A stretch of 64,000 bases of DNA, from NCBI GenBank assembly GCA_963777775.1, contig CAVZRL010000009.1, positions 1,054,001-1,118,000 of the forward strand, given 5' to 3'. The notes beneath the pieces are model-generated. The model had not been told where the DNA came from and ran no database searches. It worked only from the letters and a program-made list of their open reading frames with translations. The position numbers and the translations under genes are program-made. This document shows positions 24,901 to 31,490 of the stretch, piece after piece (within the stretch, counting starts at the first letter, position 1; each line of letters begins with the position of its first letter). Source of the DNA: WHSW01 sp963777775 (GTDB lineage: Bacteria; Actinomycetota; Thermoleophilia; Solirubrobacterales; 70-9).

Positions 24901-26480
24901 GAGGCCTGCATCGGCCCGACCAGCACCTGGTTTGTACCCAGCAGCTCGGCAAATCCCGGGTAGGCGGCGACCCGCCCGTAGAAGTCGGCTCGCAGCGCGA
25001 CCACCACGACTGCTCGACCCTCTGGATCAGCAGCTGCGCGAGCAAGGGTGTCGGCGAACGCCGCGCGCTCGGCTTCCGAGCGGCAGGCGGTGAACAGCTC
25101 CTCGAGTTGGTCGACGACGAGCAGCAGGCGCTCGTTGACGGGCAGTGCGTCGAGGGCTTCAGCGAGAGGATCCCTCGCTCCCGAGACGAGCGCGCGGCGA
25201 AGCTCCTCCAGCGGCCGCTCGCCCGGGCGCAGCAGCAGACGGCGCCACCGCTCGCTGCCCGGCAGAACTCCTTCGGCGAGAGCCGGAAGAAGGCCGGCGC
25301 GGACGACGGACGACTTGCCGCTGCCCGACGGGCCGACGATGCCGAGGAAGCCAGCGCCGACGAGGCGGGCGACGAGCTCGGCGACGAGCCGCTCGCGGCC
25401 GAAAAAATACTCTGCGTCCACCGGCTCGAAGCTCGCCAGACCCTTGAACGGGCAGATCCCCTCGGCGGACACGCGGGCAGGGGTGGCCGGGCCCGCGAGG
25501 GTCCGCGCCTGCTCGCGCACCAGCTGGAGGTCGATCACCTTGCCGGCCAACTCGTCCTCGACCTCACTCAAGTCGCTCCTGCCGCCGGCGGCACGGGAGG
25601 CAACATCGACGAGCAGGCGGCTCGCCTCGTCGACCGCGACCGCGAGCCCGGCCCTGGCGAGCTCCCGGCAGCTCGCGTAGCGTCGCTCCGGCTCCTTCGC
25701 CAGCGCCCGCGCGATCACCGCGTCGAACCCGGCCGGCAACTCCGGCCGCTGTGCGCTCGCCGCCGGCGGTTCACTTTCGAGATGCGCGAAGACGACCGCG
25801 GTGTCGGAGTCGCACCGAAACGGTGGCTGCCCGACCAAACACTCGTAGAGCACGCAGCCGAGCGAGTAGACGTCCGCCCCCCCGTCGATCTCCTCACCGG
25901 CGATCTGCTCGGGTGCGACGTATTCGATCGTGCCCATCAGGTGGCCGTCTTCGCCGACTCCGGTCTCCTCCGAGGCCCGCTTCGTGAGCCCGAAGTCCGC
26001 CAGGTAGACGTGGTCGGAGCGGTCGGGGCGCGCGCCCGTGTCGAGGAGCACGTTGGAGGGCTTCACGTCGCGATGCACGAGGCCGTGAGCATGGGCCGCA
26101 TCCAGGGCGCTGGCCACCTGCGCGACGATGCCGATCGCGTCGCCCGAGTCCAGACGGCCGCGTTGCAGGCACACTTTCAGGTCACCCCCCTCGACGTAGC
26201 GCATGGCGATGAAGAGGAGATCGTCGGTCGTCCCGGCCTCGTAGATCGGGACGATGTTCGGGTGGTCGATCGACGCGGCCAGCTCCGACTCACGCAGGAA
26301 GCGGTCACGGAACGATTCGTCCTCGGCGAGGCCGGCGGCTAGCAGCTTCAGCGCAACCTTCCGCTTCAGCCGCAGATCCTCGGCCAGGTAGACGACGCTC
26401 ATGCCGCCGAAGCCCAGCAGCGACTCGATCCGGTAGCCGGCGACCTCGGTGCCGACCTGCGGGTCATCGCTCACTTGCAC
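21984..26480 (-). CDS. Serine/threonine kinase - nSTAND NTPase - TM - WD40 protein
   Basis: 1498 residues. Kinase domain about 10-270: GFGGMSVVY loop, VALKLL lysine, HRDVKPSNVLL catalytic loop, DFGLTK and APEQI, all intact, so it should be active. From about 342 (CPFKGLASFEPVDAEYFFGR) a novel-STAND NTPase domain follows, with Walker A GPSGSGKSSVVRAGL (about 382) and Walker B LLLVVDQLEELF (about 450). One transmembrane helix is at about 768-790, and about 835-1480 is a WD40 propeller region with repeated FSPDGxxLA units ending in WD, outside the cell by topology. Such proteins are thought to be signal-transducing sensors. A triple 11-bp repeat lies 63-95 bases upstream. It probably acts with the island's lipoproteins and SARP; that link is inferred from position and shared operators. 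Confidence 0.9.
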   Translation of the reverse strand: MQVSDDPQVGTEVAGYRIESLLGFGGMSVVYLAEDLRLKRKVALKLLAAGLAEDESFRDRFLRESELAASIDHPNIVPIYEAGTTDDLLFIAMRYVEGGDLKVCLQRGRLDSGDAIGIVAQVASALDAAHAHGLVHRDVKPSNVLLDTGARPDRSDHVYLADFGLTKRASEETGVGEDGHLMGTIEYVAPEQIAGEEIDGGADVYSLGCVLYECLVGQPPFRCDSDTAVVFAHLESEPPAASAQRPELPAGFDAVIARALAKEPERRYASCRELARAGLAVAVDEASRLLVDVASRAAGGRSDLSEVEDELAGKVIDLQLVREQARTLAGPATPARVSAEGICPFKGLASFEPVDAEYFFGRERLVAELVARLVGAGFLGIVGPSGSGKSSVVRAGLLPALAEGVLPGSERWRRLLLRPGERPLEELRRALVSGARDPLAEALDALPVNERLLLVVDQLEELFTACRSEAERAAFADTLARAAADPEGRAVVVVALRADFYGRVAAYPGFAELLGTNQVLVGPMQASELRRVVELPAGRVGLRVEPELADALVDDVEGEPGALPLLSTALLELWQKRQDNTLTIAAYRESGGVHGAVARLAEGTYARVPERSKPLVRAIMLRLVGEGEGEVAVRRRAPLAELDLERNENMADVLATLADSRLVIVGEGSVEVAHEALLREWPRLCEWIEQDAEGRRLRHSITQAATEWEAEGRDQGELYRGARLAAALEWTADHALELNELEREFVTESREVSEQETKRARRTNRRLRALLTGVAVLLAVALAGGIFALIQRGEARDAETAQLAQRLGAQALVEEDLDRSLLLARQAVAIDDSAQTRSYLFSDLLRASPAVGIMHGGGAGIAVSPDGRTLAVPAEGGVLLYDARTFERIGEPLRGTGGDSVEEAGSVAYSPDGATLAIGGEGYVRLVDAQTRERLAEARIGRRGASRRRSASRIAFTQDGGRLAVLEAVGGGDAGSARIVIRSAATLTPIGSPIKPPGFVGRYISQWWTDHNFALTADDDALVTASAGELAWWDLAGHRKSQTFEIPPGYRALALSPDGRTAAIGLDRGLRLIDLRTGAVREATGTGAAGTNQLLFSPDGKTVVSTSFDGTVTLWDAGSATARETLSGHSASVQQPVFSPDGETLYTASFDGTAIAWDLGGDRGLGREFRFTDDGAAVEPGYEAHPGRFSPDGRLFAVGLKGDGIGLWDTSDLTETGTPLKTDGEVKGLAFTPDGRTLAAVTLDGDATLWDVASRSQSRGPIAVGSAGWGASISPDGTTLATNSYAGDIKLIDVATGSALGGYFSDEGDVVFSPTEPVVAFMGADADEVELWDLERNSRIAGLPVDRGTFFASAAFSPDGGTLATGGLVPTVRLWDVDTGELIRELDQGSAGAMTIDFSADGTTLAVSGFEGGAALWDVATGTQIGPRLKAGERRAAIDLSTDGRRLLLTHGDGHGAVYDVDPESWAQRACRLANRTLTLEEWEQFLPGRPFAPACAS

Positions 26481-26542
26481 GTGTGCATCCTCGCTTTCGG
26501 CGGCCGTAGGAACGATAGGGGGACTCGGAGGATCTGCGCATG

Positions 26543-26575
26543 CCGGGGTTACAGCGCGGTTTCAGGCGCGTAACG
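26543..26575 (-). promoter_or_regulatory. Triple 11-bp direct repeat, SARP-type operator (site D)
   Basis: Minus strand: CGTTACGCGCC, TGAAACCGCGC, TGTAACCCCGG. It is more degenerate than sites A-C but keeps the 11-bp phase and the TTAC...TGAAAC core. It points at the kinase gene, whose start is 62 bases downstream. I see no convincing -10 hexamer. Confidence 0.5.
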
Positions 26576-26678
26576 CTGGTCTGCTCCAGTGTGAGACCGC
26601 GGGCGGCAAGTGGCGTCCCACGCGAGAAGCGGGCGCTTCCCGACCGCTCCAGGCCTCCGGCGCGAGACGCTAAGTGGC

Positions 26679-26711
26679 TGTTACTCGTCTGAAACGGGCC
26701 TGAAACGGACC
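26679..26711 (+). promoter_or_regulatory. Triple 11-bp direct repeat, SARP-type operator (site B)
   Basis: Plus strand: TGTTACTCGTC, TGAAACGGGCC, TGAAACGGACC. GATGAT begins 9 bases after the last heptamer. The leader that follows, including GTCGATGATCGGATTCGAC, is almost identical to the one after site A, so the promoters of the two lipoprotein genes descend from one ancestor. The gene starts at 26756 behind the ribosome binding site AAGGAGGA. Confidence 0.72.
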
Positions 26712-26755
26712 GAGTCGATGATCGGATTCGACAGACGATCCCAAGGAGGACTCGA

Positions 26756-27139
26756 ATGAAGAAGCTTGCACTCCTGCTCTTGCTGCTGGCACTCGGTGCG
26801 CTCGGGCTGGTCGCCTGCGGAGGAGGCGGCGACGATCAGACCACCGCAGCGTCCGAGACCGGGACCCCGGATGACCGCACCACGGATGACGCACTCGCCG
26901 CCGATAGCAAGTCCTGCGGCGCCTATGAGCGCTGGAGGCTCGCAGTGGTACGCGGCATGTCGTGTCGTGAGGCGCGGCGCGTGATCCACGACTACGTCTA
27001 CCAAAGACCGACCCCAGTTGGCTTGATCTGCTACGGAGGGGATCAGCCTGTCGAGTGCCGCAGCGAAGCCGGGGAAACGATCAGGGCACCCGTGCGCAAC
27101 GCCGTAGTTCGTCGGTGGGAAGCCCGGTACGGCTACTGA
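26756..27139 (+). CDS. Small lipoprotein with four-Cys module
   Basis: 127 residues: signal MKKLALLLLLLALGALGL, lipobox VAC followed by GGGGDD, a Thr/Asp/Glu-rich linker, then the module SCGAYERWRLAVVRGMSCREA, with RRVIHDYVY, LICYGG and VECRSEAG. The four cysteines line up with those of the modules at 18570-19502 and 19499-19864. Shares its promoter, leader and signal peptide with the lipoprotein at 17135. The C-terminus (VRRWEARYGY) has no counterpart in the other copies. Extracytoplasmic; function unknown. Confidence 0.75.
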   Translation: MKKLALLLLLLALGALGLVACGGGGDDQTTAASETGTPDDRTTDDALAADSKSCGAYERWRLAVVRGMSCREARRVIHDYVYQRPTPVGLICYGGDQPVECRSEAGETIRAPVRNAVVRRWEARYGY

Positions 27140-27445
27140 GGCGCCAGCCAAGCCTGCGGGTGGCCGCCGACGCCAGCTAAGAGGACTGCACTCATTAGAA
27201 CGTGGGTTGAGCGGAGAGCTGGTCCCGCCGCGCGAGCGTACCCGCTTTCCATACAACGCGAAAGTGCCGCTTCGGACGAGGAGCGCAACGAATGGGGCGG
27301 TGGCTGGACGATCGCGGAAAGCCGAGATGGTCCACCGGGTTAGACCGTGGTCCTGTTCGTGGCCCCAATTTGAGCGAACCCCAGATCACCTGAGATGACC
27401 TAAGCCGCATTGGCATGCGAGAACGCGTTCAGCCCACCTCGTATA
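27140..27445. other. Gene-free right end of the island
   Basis: 305 bases between the last lipoprotein gene and the right direct repeat. Short open frames occur on both strands but have no starts with ribosome binding sites and no family resemblance. I looked specifically for the C-terminal HxxR and Tyr motifs of a tyrosine integrase and did not find them. Confidence 0.5.
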
Positions 27446-27471
27446 CCCGGTTCAAATCCGGGCGCCCCGAT
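27446..27471 (+). repeat. 26-bp direct repeat, right copy (attR-like tRNA-Pro 3' end)
   Basis: Exact copy of the last 25 bases of tRNA-Pro plus one T (compare 16858-16883). The rest of a tRNA is absent: the preceding bases TCGTATA cannot form an anticodon arm. The next bases GGCAG also match the left junction apart from a one-base shift. Confidence 0.85.
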
Positions 27472-27479
27472 GGCAGGGC

Positions 27480-27497
27480 CCCGCTCCACGGAGCGGG
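27480..27497 (+). terminator. Hairpin downstream of the right tRNA fragment
   Basis: CCCGCTC (27480-27486) pairs with GAGCGGG (27491-27497) around a CACG loop, 9 bases beyond the tRNA fragment. Position and stem resemble the hairpin after the intact tRNA-Pro, so this is probably the original chromosomal terminator displaced by the insertion. Confidence 0.6.
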
Positions 27498-27616
27498 ATT
27501 CTCCGTTTCCAGGAGGGCCGAGGGACCAATGCGCAAGCCGGCAACGCGATCCTCCCCCTGAAGGGCGATAGGGTCACCGTGGAGTCACCGTGCCAGCCAG
27601 CGACAAAGGAGGCACC

Positions 27617-27880
27617 ATGCACGCTGTCGTCGCTAGGGTCACGATCGCGGACCGAGAGCCTGCGGAGAACCATTTGCGCGAGCATGTGGTACCGGGGGTG
27701 TCACAGGCCCCAGGGTTTGTAGCCGGACACTGGACATATAAGGACGGCACAGGCCTCGCGATGGTCGTGTTCGAGACCGAGGAAGCCGCCAACGGCATGA
27801 GCGAAAGGGTCCCGTCGCTGCTCCCTGACGGAGTCACGCTCGAGGACGTCGAGGTGCGCGAGGTCGTAGCGCACGCCTGA
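27617..27880 (+). CDS. Small ferredoxin-like-fold (ABM/Dabb type) protein
   Basis: 87 residues from the ATG at 27617, preceded by AAAGGAGG; an in-frame ATG 9 codons upstream lacks such a site. The pattern HAVVARVTIADREPAEN, then HLREHVVPGVSQAPGFVAGH, then LAMVVFETEEAANGM is that of dimeric alpha/beta-barrel proteins (antibiotic biosynthesis monooxygenase-like or stress-responsive Dabb). Many have no known substrate. No cofactor residues can be assigned. It lies just outside the island and faces the molybdenum genes tail to tail. Confidence 0.75.
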   Translation: MHAVVARVTIADREPAENHLREHVVPGVSQAPGFVAGHWTYKDGTGLAMVVFETEEAANGMSERVPSLLPDGVTLEDVEVREVVAHA

Positions 27881-27919
27881 GCTTCAACGCGCGGCTCTTT
27901 GGCGGCTGCTCCCCACGGG

Positions 27920-28417
27920 TCAGCGCCGGGCGAGCAGGCCGAGCATGTGCGGCAGCGCCTCGGCGATCGCCGCTCCCGCCTGCTCGATCGCCGGCGGGTT
28001 GCCGGGGAAGTTGACGATCAGGCTGCGTCCGCGGGTGCCGGCGATCGCGCGCGAGGCCATCCACATCGCCGTGTGCTCGCGCGAGGCCGCGCGCATCGCC
28101 TCGCCGATCCCGGGCGCCTCGCGGTCGATCACCGCCCGGGTCGCCTCCGGGGTGACGTCGTCGGGCGAGAAGCCTGTGCCGCCGGTGGTCAGGACCAGCT
28201 CGCAGCCGCCCTCGTCGCACCACCAGCGCAACCGGCCCTCGATCAGCTCGCGCTGGTCGGGGATCACCTCGGTGCCGATCACGGTCGCGCCGACGCCCTG
28301 CGCGAACTCGGCCAGCGCCGGACCGCTTTCGTCCTCGCCTTCGCCGCGGGCGCGCGAGGTCGAGATCGTCAGCACCGCGGCGCCGATCTCGCCCCGCTCC
28401 CGCGCTCCGTGGCTCAC
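27920..28417 (-). CDS. moaB: Molybdenum cofactor biosynthesis protein MoaB/MogA
   Basis: 165 residues from a GTG at 28417, which overlaps the moaC-end stop (GTGA) and has GGAG 6 bases upstream; an ATG at 28429 is an alternative. MogA/MoaB adenylylates molybdopterin before metal insertion. Core motifs are present: AVLTISTSRARGEGEDESGP, LVLTTGGTGFSPDDVTPEAT (the GGTG and substrate loop) and SLIVNFPGNPPAIEQAG. Last gene of the unit moeA - moaDEC fusion - moaB on the minus strand. Confidence 0.92.
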   Translation of the reverse strand: MSHGARERGEIGAAVLTISTSRARGEGEDESGPALAEFAQGVGATVIGTEVIPDQRELIEGRLRWWCDEGGCELVLTTGGTGFSPDDVTPEATRAVIDREAPGIGEAMRAASREHTAMWMASRAIAGTRGRSLIVNFPGNPPAIEQAGAAIAEALPHMLGLLARR

Positions 28418-29565
28418 TCGCGGCTCCATTCGCCGCTGCGCCCGCCGCTCTTGCGGGTCAGCCCGATCGACTCGATCGCGACCCCGCGCTCGAGCCCCTT
28501 GACCATGTCGTAGACGGTAAGGGCGGCGATTGCGCAGGCGGTCATCGCCTCCATCTCGACCCCGGTGCGCGCTGTCGTCCCCGCCTCTGCCGAGAGCATG
28601 ACGAGACCGTCATCGGCGTCGACCCGGCCCTCGACGTCGACGAAGTCGAGCGCCAGCGGGTGGGCGAGCGGGATCAGCTCGAAGGTCCGTTTCGCGGCAC
28701 CGATCCCAGCCAGCCGGGCGGTGCCCAGCACGTCTCCCTTCGGAGCGTCGCCGCGGGCGACCGCCGCCGCGGTCTCGGGTGACATCCGCAGCCGTGCCTC
28801 GGCGCGCGCGCGGCGCGCCGTCTCCGGCTTGGCTCCGACGTCGACCATCCGCGCGCTGCCGGTCTCGTCGAGGTGGGTGAGGCCGGGGGCGTCGGGGACC
28901 GGCAGCGACCCGTCCACCCAGCGCTTCGACTGGCCCGCCTCACCACCCTCCACCTCCAGCTTCCAGATTGGCGCCTCGGCCTTGATCCGGTCGATCGCCT
29001 CCCGCGCACCGGCGAAAGCCTCGCCGCGGTGCGGTGCCGAAACCGCGACGACGACGCTTGGCTCACCGAGAGCGACCGGCCCGGTGCGGTGCTCGGCGGC
29101 GGCGGCCTCGAGCCCGTGACGGGCGAGGCAGTCGGCGAGGATCGTCGCGATTCGTTGCTCCGCCATCTCCACGTAAGCCTCGTACTCGAGCCGCTCGACC
29201 TCACGGGTGGTGCCGCAGAAGACCACGATCGCGCCTGCTCCTGGGCGTCCGACCGCGGAAGCGAGCCGCTCGACCGAGAGCGGCTCCGCGCCGACCCGTA
29301 CCTGCGCGGCCGCGGTCTCGCCGCCGCTCACCGGCGGGATCAGGGCCAGCTCGTCGCCCTTGGAGATCGGGGTGGCCTCCGAGACGTACTCGCGGTTGAG
29401 CGCCGCCCGCACCGGGAGGTCGGCGAGCAGCTCGTTCAAGCCGGGCTCCCGCGCCGCCGCCTCGAGCGCGTCGGCGACGGTCGCGCCCTCGCTCAGTTGG
29501 AGCTCGATCCGGTCGCGCCCGGCACGCTCGCGAAGGGTGGCGAACAGTCGCACCTCGACTTCCAT
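28414..29565 (-). CDS. MoaD-MoaE-MoaC fusion protein (molybdopterin synthase + cPMP synthase)
   Basis: 383 residues with three domains. Residues 1-82 are MoaD (MEVEVRLFATLRERAG) ending in the double glycine of IPPVSGG. About 88-222 is MoaE (VVFCGTTREVERLEYEAYVEM, shorter than usual after the GTTRE loop, and EAPIWKLE with the catalytic lysines). About 228-383 is MoaC (THLDETGSARMVDVG, IPLAHPL, GVEMEAMTACAIAALTVYDM, RKSGGRSGEW). It would make cPMP together with MoaA and then convert it to molybdopterin. Since MoaD needs a free C-terminal Gly-Gly, cleavage after residue 82 seems required, as reported for the MoaD-MoaE fusion MoaX of M. tuberculosis. The ATG at 29565 begins the MoaD consensus. 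Confidence 0.93.
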   Translation of the reverse strand: MEVEVRLFATLRERAGRDRIELQLSEGATVADALEAAAREPGLNELLADLPVRAALNREYVSEATPISKGDELALIPPVSGGETAAAQVRVGAEPLSVERLASAVGRPGAGAIVVFCGTTREVERLEYEAYVEMAEQRIATILADCLARHGLEAAAAEHRTGPVALGEPSVVVAVSAPHRGEAFAGAREAIDRIKAEAPIWKLEVEGGEAGQSKRWVDGSLPVPDAPGLTHLDETGSARMVDVGAKPETARRARAEARLRMSPETAAAVARGDAPKGDVLGTARLAGIGAAKRTFELIPLAHPLALDFVDVEGRVDADDGLVMLSAEAGTTARTGVEMEAMTACAIAALTVYDMVKGLERGVAIESIGLTRKSGGRSGEWSRE

Positions 29566-29585
29566 CACCGGGGATCGTAGATCGG

Positions 29586-30800
29586 TCACTCGAGCGGCTC
29601 GATCTCGACTCGCTCGCCGGCGGCGATGCTGCCGCTCGCGGTGGGGATGATCGCGAGCGCGTCGGCGCCGAGCATCGAGGTCAACACGTGCGATCCCTGC
29701 GGCCCGGTCGGCGTCGCATGCCAGCCGTCGTCGCGCAGCTCGAGCCGGCAGCGGACCAGATGCGCTCTGCCGGGCTGCTTGCGGTAGTCGTGGTCGAGGA
29801 TCGCGGTCGCCCGGCGCGATTCCAGCGACGCCCCGAGCGTCGCCCGGATCGCGGGCCGCGCGAAGAGCCCGAAGGTGACCATCGCCGAAACCGGGTTGCC
29901 CGGCAGGCCAAAGACCAGGCATCCGCTGGGCGCGACGCCGAACGACGTCGGCTTGCCCGGGCGCAGGGCGACGCCCCAGAAGACCTGCTCGACTCCGAGC
30001 GCGGCGAGGGCCGGGCGCACGTGGTCGTGCTCGCCCACCGACATCCCCCCCGAGATCACCGCGACGTCGGCCGCCAGGGCGCGCTCCAGAGCCGCCTCGG
30101 TTGCCACGCGGTCGTCGGGGACGATCTCGAGCCGCTCGATGGTCGCGCCGGAGCGCTCGACCAGCGCCGCGATCGAGTGCGCGTTCGAGTTCCGCACCGC
30201 CCCTGGTCGCAGCGGTTCGCCGGGTTCCTGGAGCTCGTCGCCGGTCGTCAGCACGGTGACCCGGGGTCGGCGGGCGCACCGCACCTCGGCGCGCCCGACC
30301 GAGACCACCACCCCGAGCTCGGCGGGCCCCAGCGTGGTCCCGGCCGAGATCACGGTCGCGCCCGCGCGGATGTCCTCGCCGGCGCGGCGGATGTCGCGTC
30401 CCGCCTCGACCTCGACTCGGATCTCGACCGGATCGGTGCCGCCGGTGTCCTCGACCCGGACCACCGCGTCGGCGCCCGCCGGGACCATCGCCCCGGTCGA
30501 GATCGCGATCGCTTCCCCGGCGGCGAGCCCGCCCTGCGCCGGATGCCCGGCGCGCGACTCGTCGACCAGCGCCAGCCTCACCGGTCGCCGCGAGTCGGCG
30601 CCCGCGGTGTCGGCGGCGCGGACCGCGTACCCGTCCATCGCCGAGCTGTCGAACCCCGGTACCGGATCGAGGCTGGCGACGTCCTCGGCGAGCACCCGGC
30701 CGAGGGCGTCGCCGACCGCGACTGGCTCGGCGCCGAGCCGTGCAACGTGCTCGAGCACCAACCGGCGTGCCTCTTCGATCTCGATCAGCTTCCCATCCAC
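29586..30800 (-). CDS. moeA: Molybdopterin molybdenumtransferase MoeA
   Basis: 404 residues, GTG start. Inserts molybdate into adenylated molybdopterin. Domain signatures: LGRVLAEDVASLDPVPGFDS then SAMDGYAVRAADT (about 45-65), TGAMVPAGADAVVRVEDT, VLTTGDELQEPGEPL (about 185), SGGMSVGEHDHVRPAL (about 240) and FGLPGNPVSAMVTF (about 290). The C-terminal domain IV ends in IIPTASGSIAAGERVEIEPL. It opens the minus-strand unit with the moaDEC fusion and moaB; the divergent mobA begins 39 bases away. Confidence 0.94.
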   Translation of the reverse strand: MDGKLIEIEEARRLVLEHVARLGAEPVAVGDALGRVLAEDVASLDPVPGFDSSAMDGYAVRAADTAGADSRRPVRLALVDESRAGHPAQGGLAAGEAIAISTGAMVPAGADAVVRVEDTGGTDPVEIRVEVEAGRDIRRAGEDIRAGATVISAGTTLGPAELGVVVSVGRAEVRCARRPRVTVLTTGDELQEPGEPLRPGAVRNSNAHSIAALVERSGATIERLEIVPDDRVATEAALERALAADVAVISGGMSVGEHDHVRPALAALGVEQVFWGVALRPGKPTSFGVAPSGCLVFGLPGNPVSAMVTFGLFARPAIRATLGASLESRRATAILDHDYRKQPGRAHLVRCRLELRDDGWHATPTGPQGSHVLTSMLGADALAIIPTASGSIAAGERVEIEPLE

Positions 30801-30839
30801 GGCTACCCGCGAAGACTAGATCGGTGCGAGACTGAGCCG

Positions 30840-31478
30840 ATGAAGCGGGCTTCGATCGTCGGCGCGGTGCTCGCGGGAGGGCTCAGCCGTCGCATGGGCG
30901 AGCCGAAGGCGATCGTCGAGCTGGCCGGCCGCCCGCTTGCCGCCCGGGTCGCCGCGACCGTGGGCTCGGCCGGGCTCGAGCCGATCGTGGTCGCGAAGCC
31001 CGACTCGCCCCTGCCGGCGCTCGACTGCCGGGTGCTGACCGAGCCGAGCGAGCCGCGCCACCCGCTCACCGGCCTGGTCGCCGCGCTCGATGCCAGCGCC
31101 GGCCGCGGGGTCGTTGCGATCGCCTGCGACATGCCGCTCGTCCCGGCCAGGTTCCTCGCCTGGCTCGCCCAGCGAGGGGTTCGCCGGCAGGCGGCCGTGT
31201 GCGAGGTCGGCGGTCGGCTCGAGCCGTTGCTCGGCCGCTATGCGCCCGAGGCTTCCGAATCGCTGGCGCGCTCGCTGGCTGCGGGGGAGCCGATGCGCGA
31301 GGCGGTTGCTGCGCTCGACCTGCGGGTGGTAGGCGAGCACGAGCTGGCGCGCTTCGGCGATCCCGAGCGGATCGTCTTCAACGTCAACACGCCGGGCGAT
31401 GTCGCCGCCGCCGAGCGGCTGCTCGGCGACAGCGGACGGTTCTCGCGCTTTCGAGGGGTCCGCTCCGGGGCCCGCTGA
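30840..31478 (+). CDS. mobA: Molybdenum cofactor guanylyltransferase
   Basis: 212 residues. MobA transfers GMP to Mo-molybdopterin, giving the dinucleotide cofactor used by DMSO-reductase-family enzymes such as the oxidoreductase encoded next to it. The N-terminal nucleotide loop VGAVLAGGLSRRMGEPKAIVEL and ACDMPLVPARFLAWL (metal-binding Asp) are clear, as is the C-terminal FNVNTPGDVAAAERLL. The ATG is at 30840 on the plus strand, between two minus-strand units. Similar enzymes for CMP transfer (MocA) exist; a MocA type is present separately at 52307. Confidence 0.88.
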   Translation: MKRASIVGAVLAGGLSRRMGEPKAIVELAGRPLAARVAATVGSAGLEPIVVAKPDSPLPALDCRVLTEPSEPRHPLTGLVAALDASAGRGVVAIACDMPLVPARFLAWLAQRGVRRQAAVCEVGGRLEPLLGRYAPEASESLARSLAAGEPMREAVAALDLRVVGEHELARFGDPERIVFNVNTPGDVAAAERLLGDSGRFSRFRGVRSGAR

Positions 31479-31490
31479 GGGCGGCGGCGG

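Larger units (their letters stand above)
16884..27471. mobile_element. Probable genomic island integrated at tRNA-Pro(CGG), no integrase seen
   Basis: About 10.6 kb lies between the tRNA-Pro gene and an exact copy of its last 25 bases plus one. Inside are only genes that look unlike the surrounding housekeeping set: four related lipoproteins, a small secreted membrane protein, a SARP-type regulator, a giant kinase/STAND/WD40 protein and one small orphan. The lipoprotein genes look lower in GC than their neighbours by eye. No recombinase, excisionase, relaxase or replication gene is recognisable, so the element is either a remnant or is moved by enzymes encoded elsewhere. Confidence 0.6.

Noticed and set aside
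23448..26342. A 964-codon open frame on the plus strand opposite the kinase gene
   Set aside because: The minus strand encodes intact kinase, STAND and WD40 motifs; the plus-strand product has no domain and no ribosome binding site.
27446..27471. A second tRNA-Pro gene
   Set aside because: Only the T arm and 3' acceptor strand are present; upstream bases cannot form D or anticodon arms. It is better read as the right attachment repeat.
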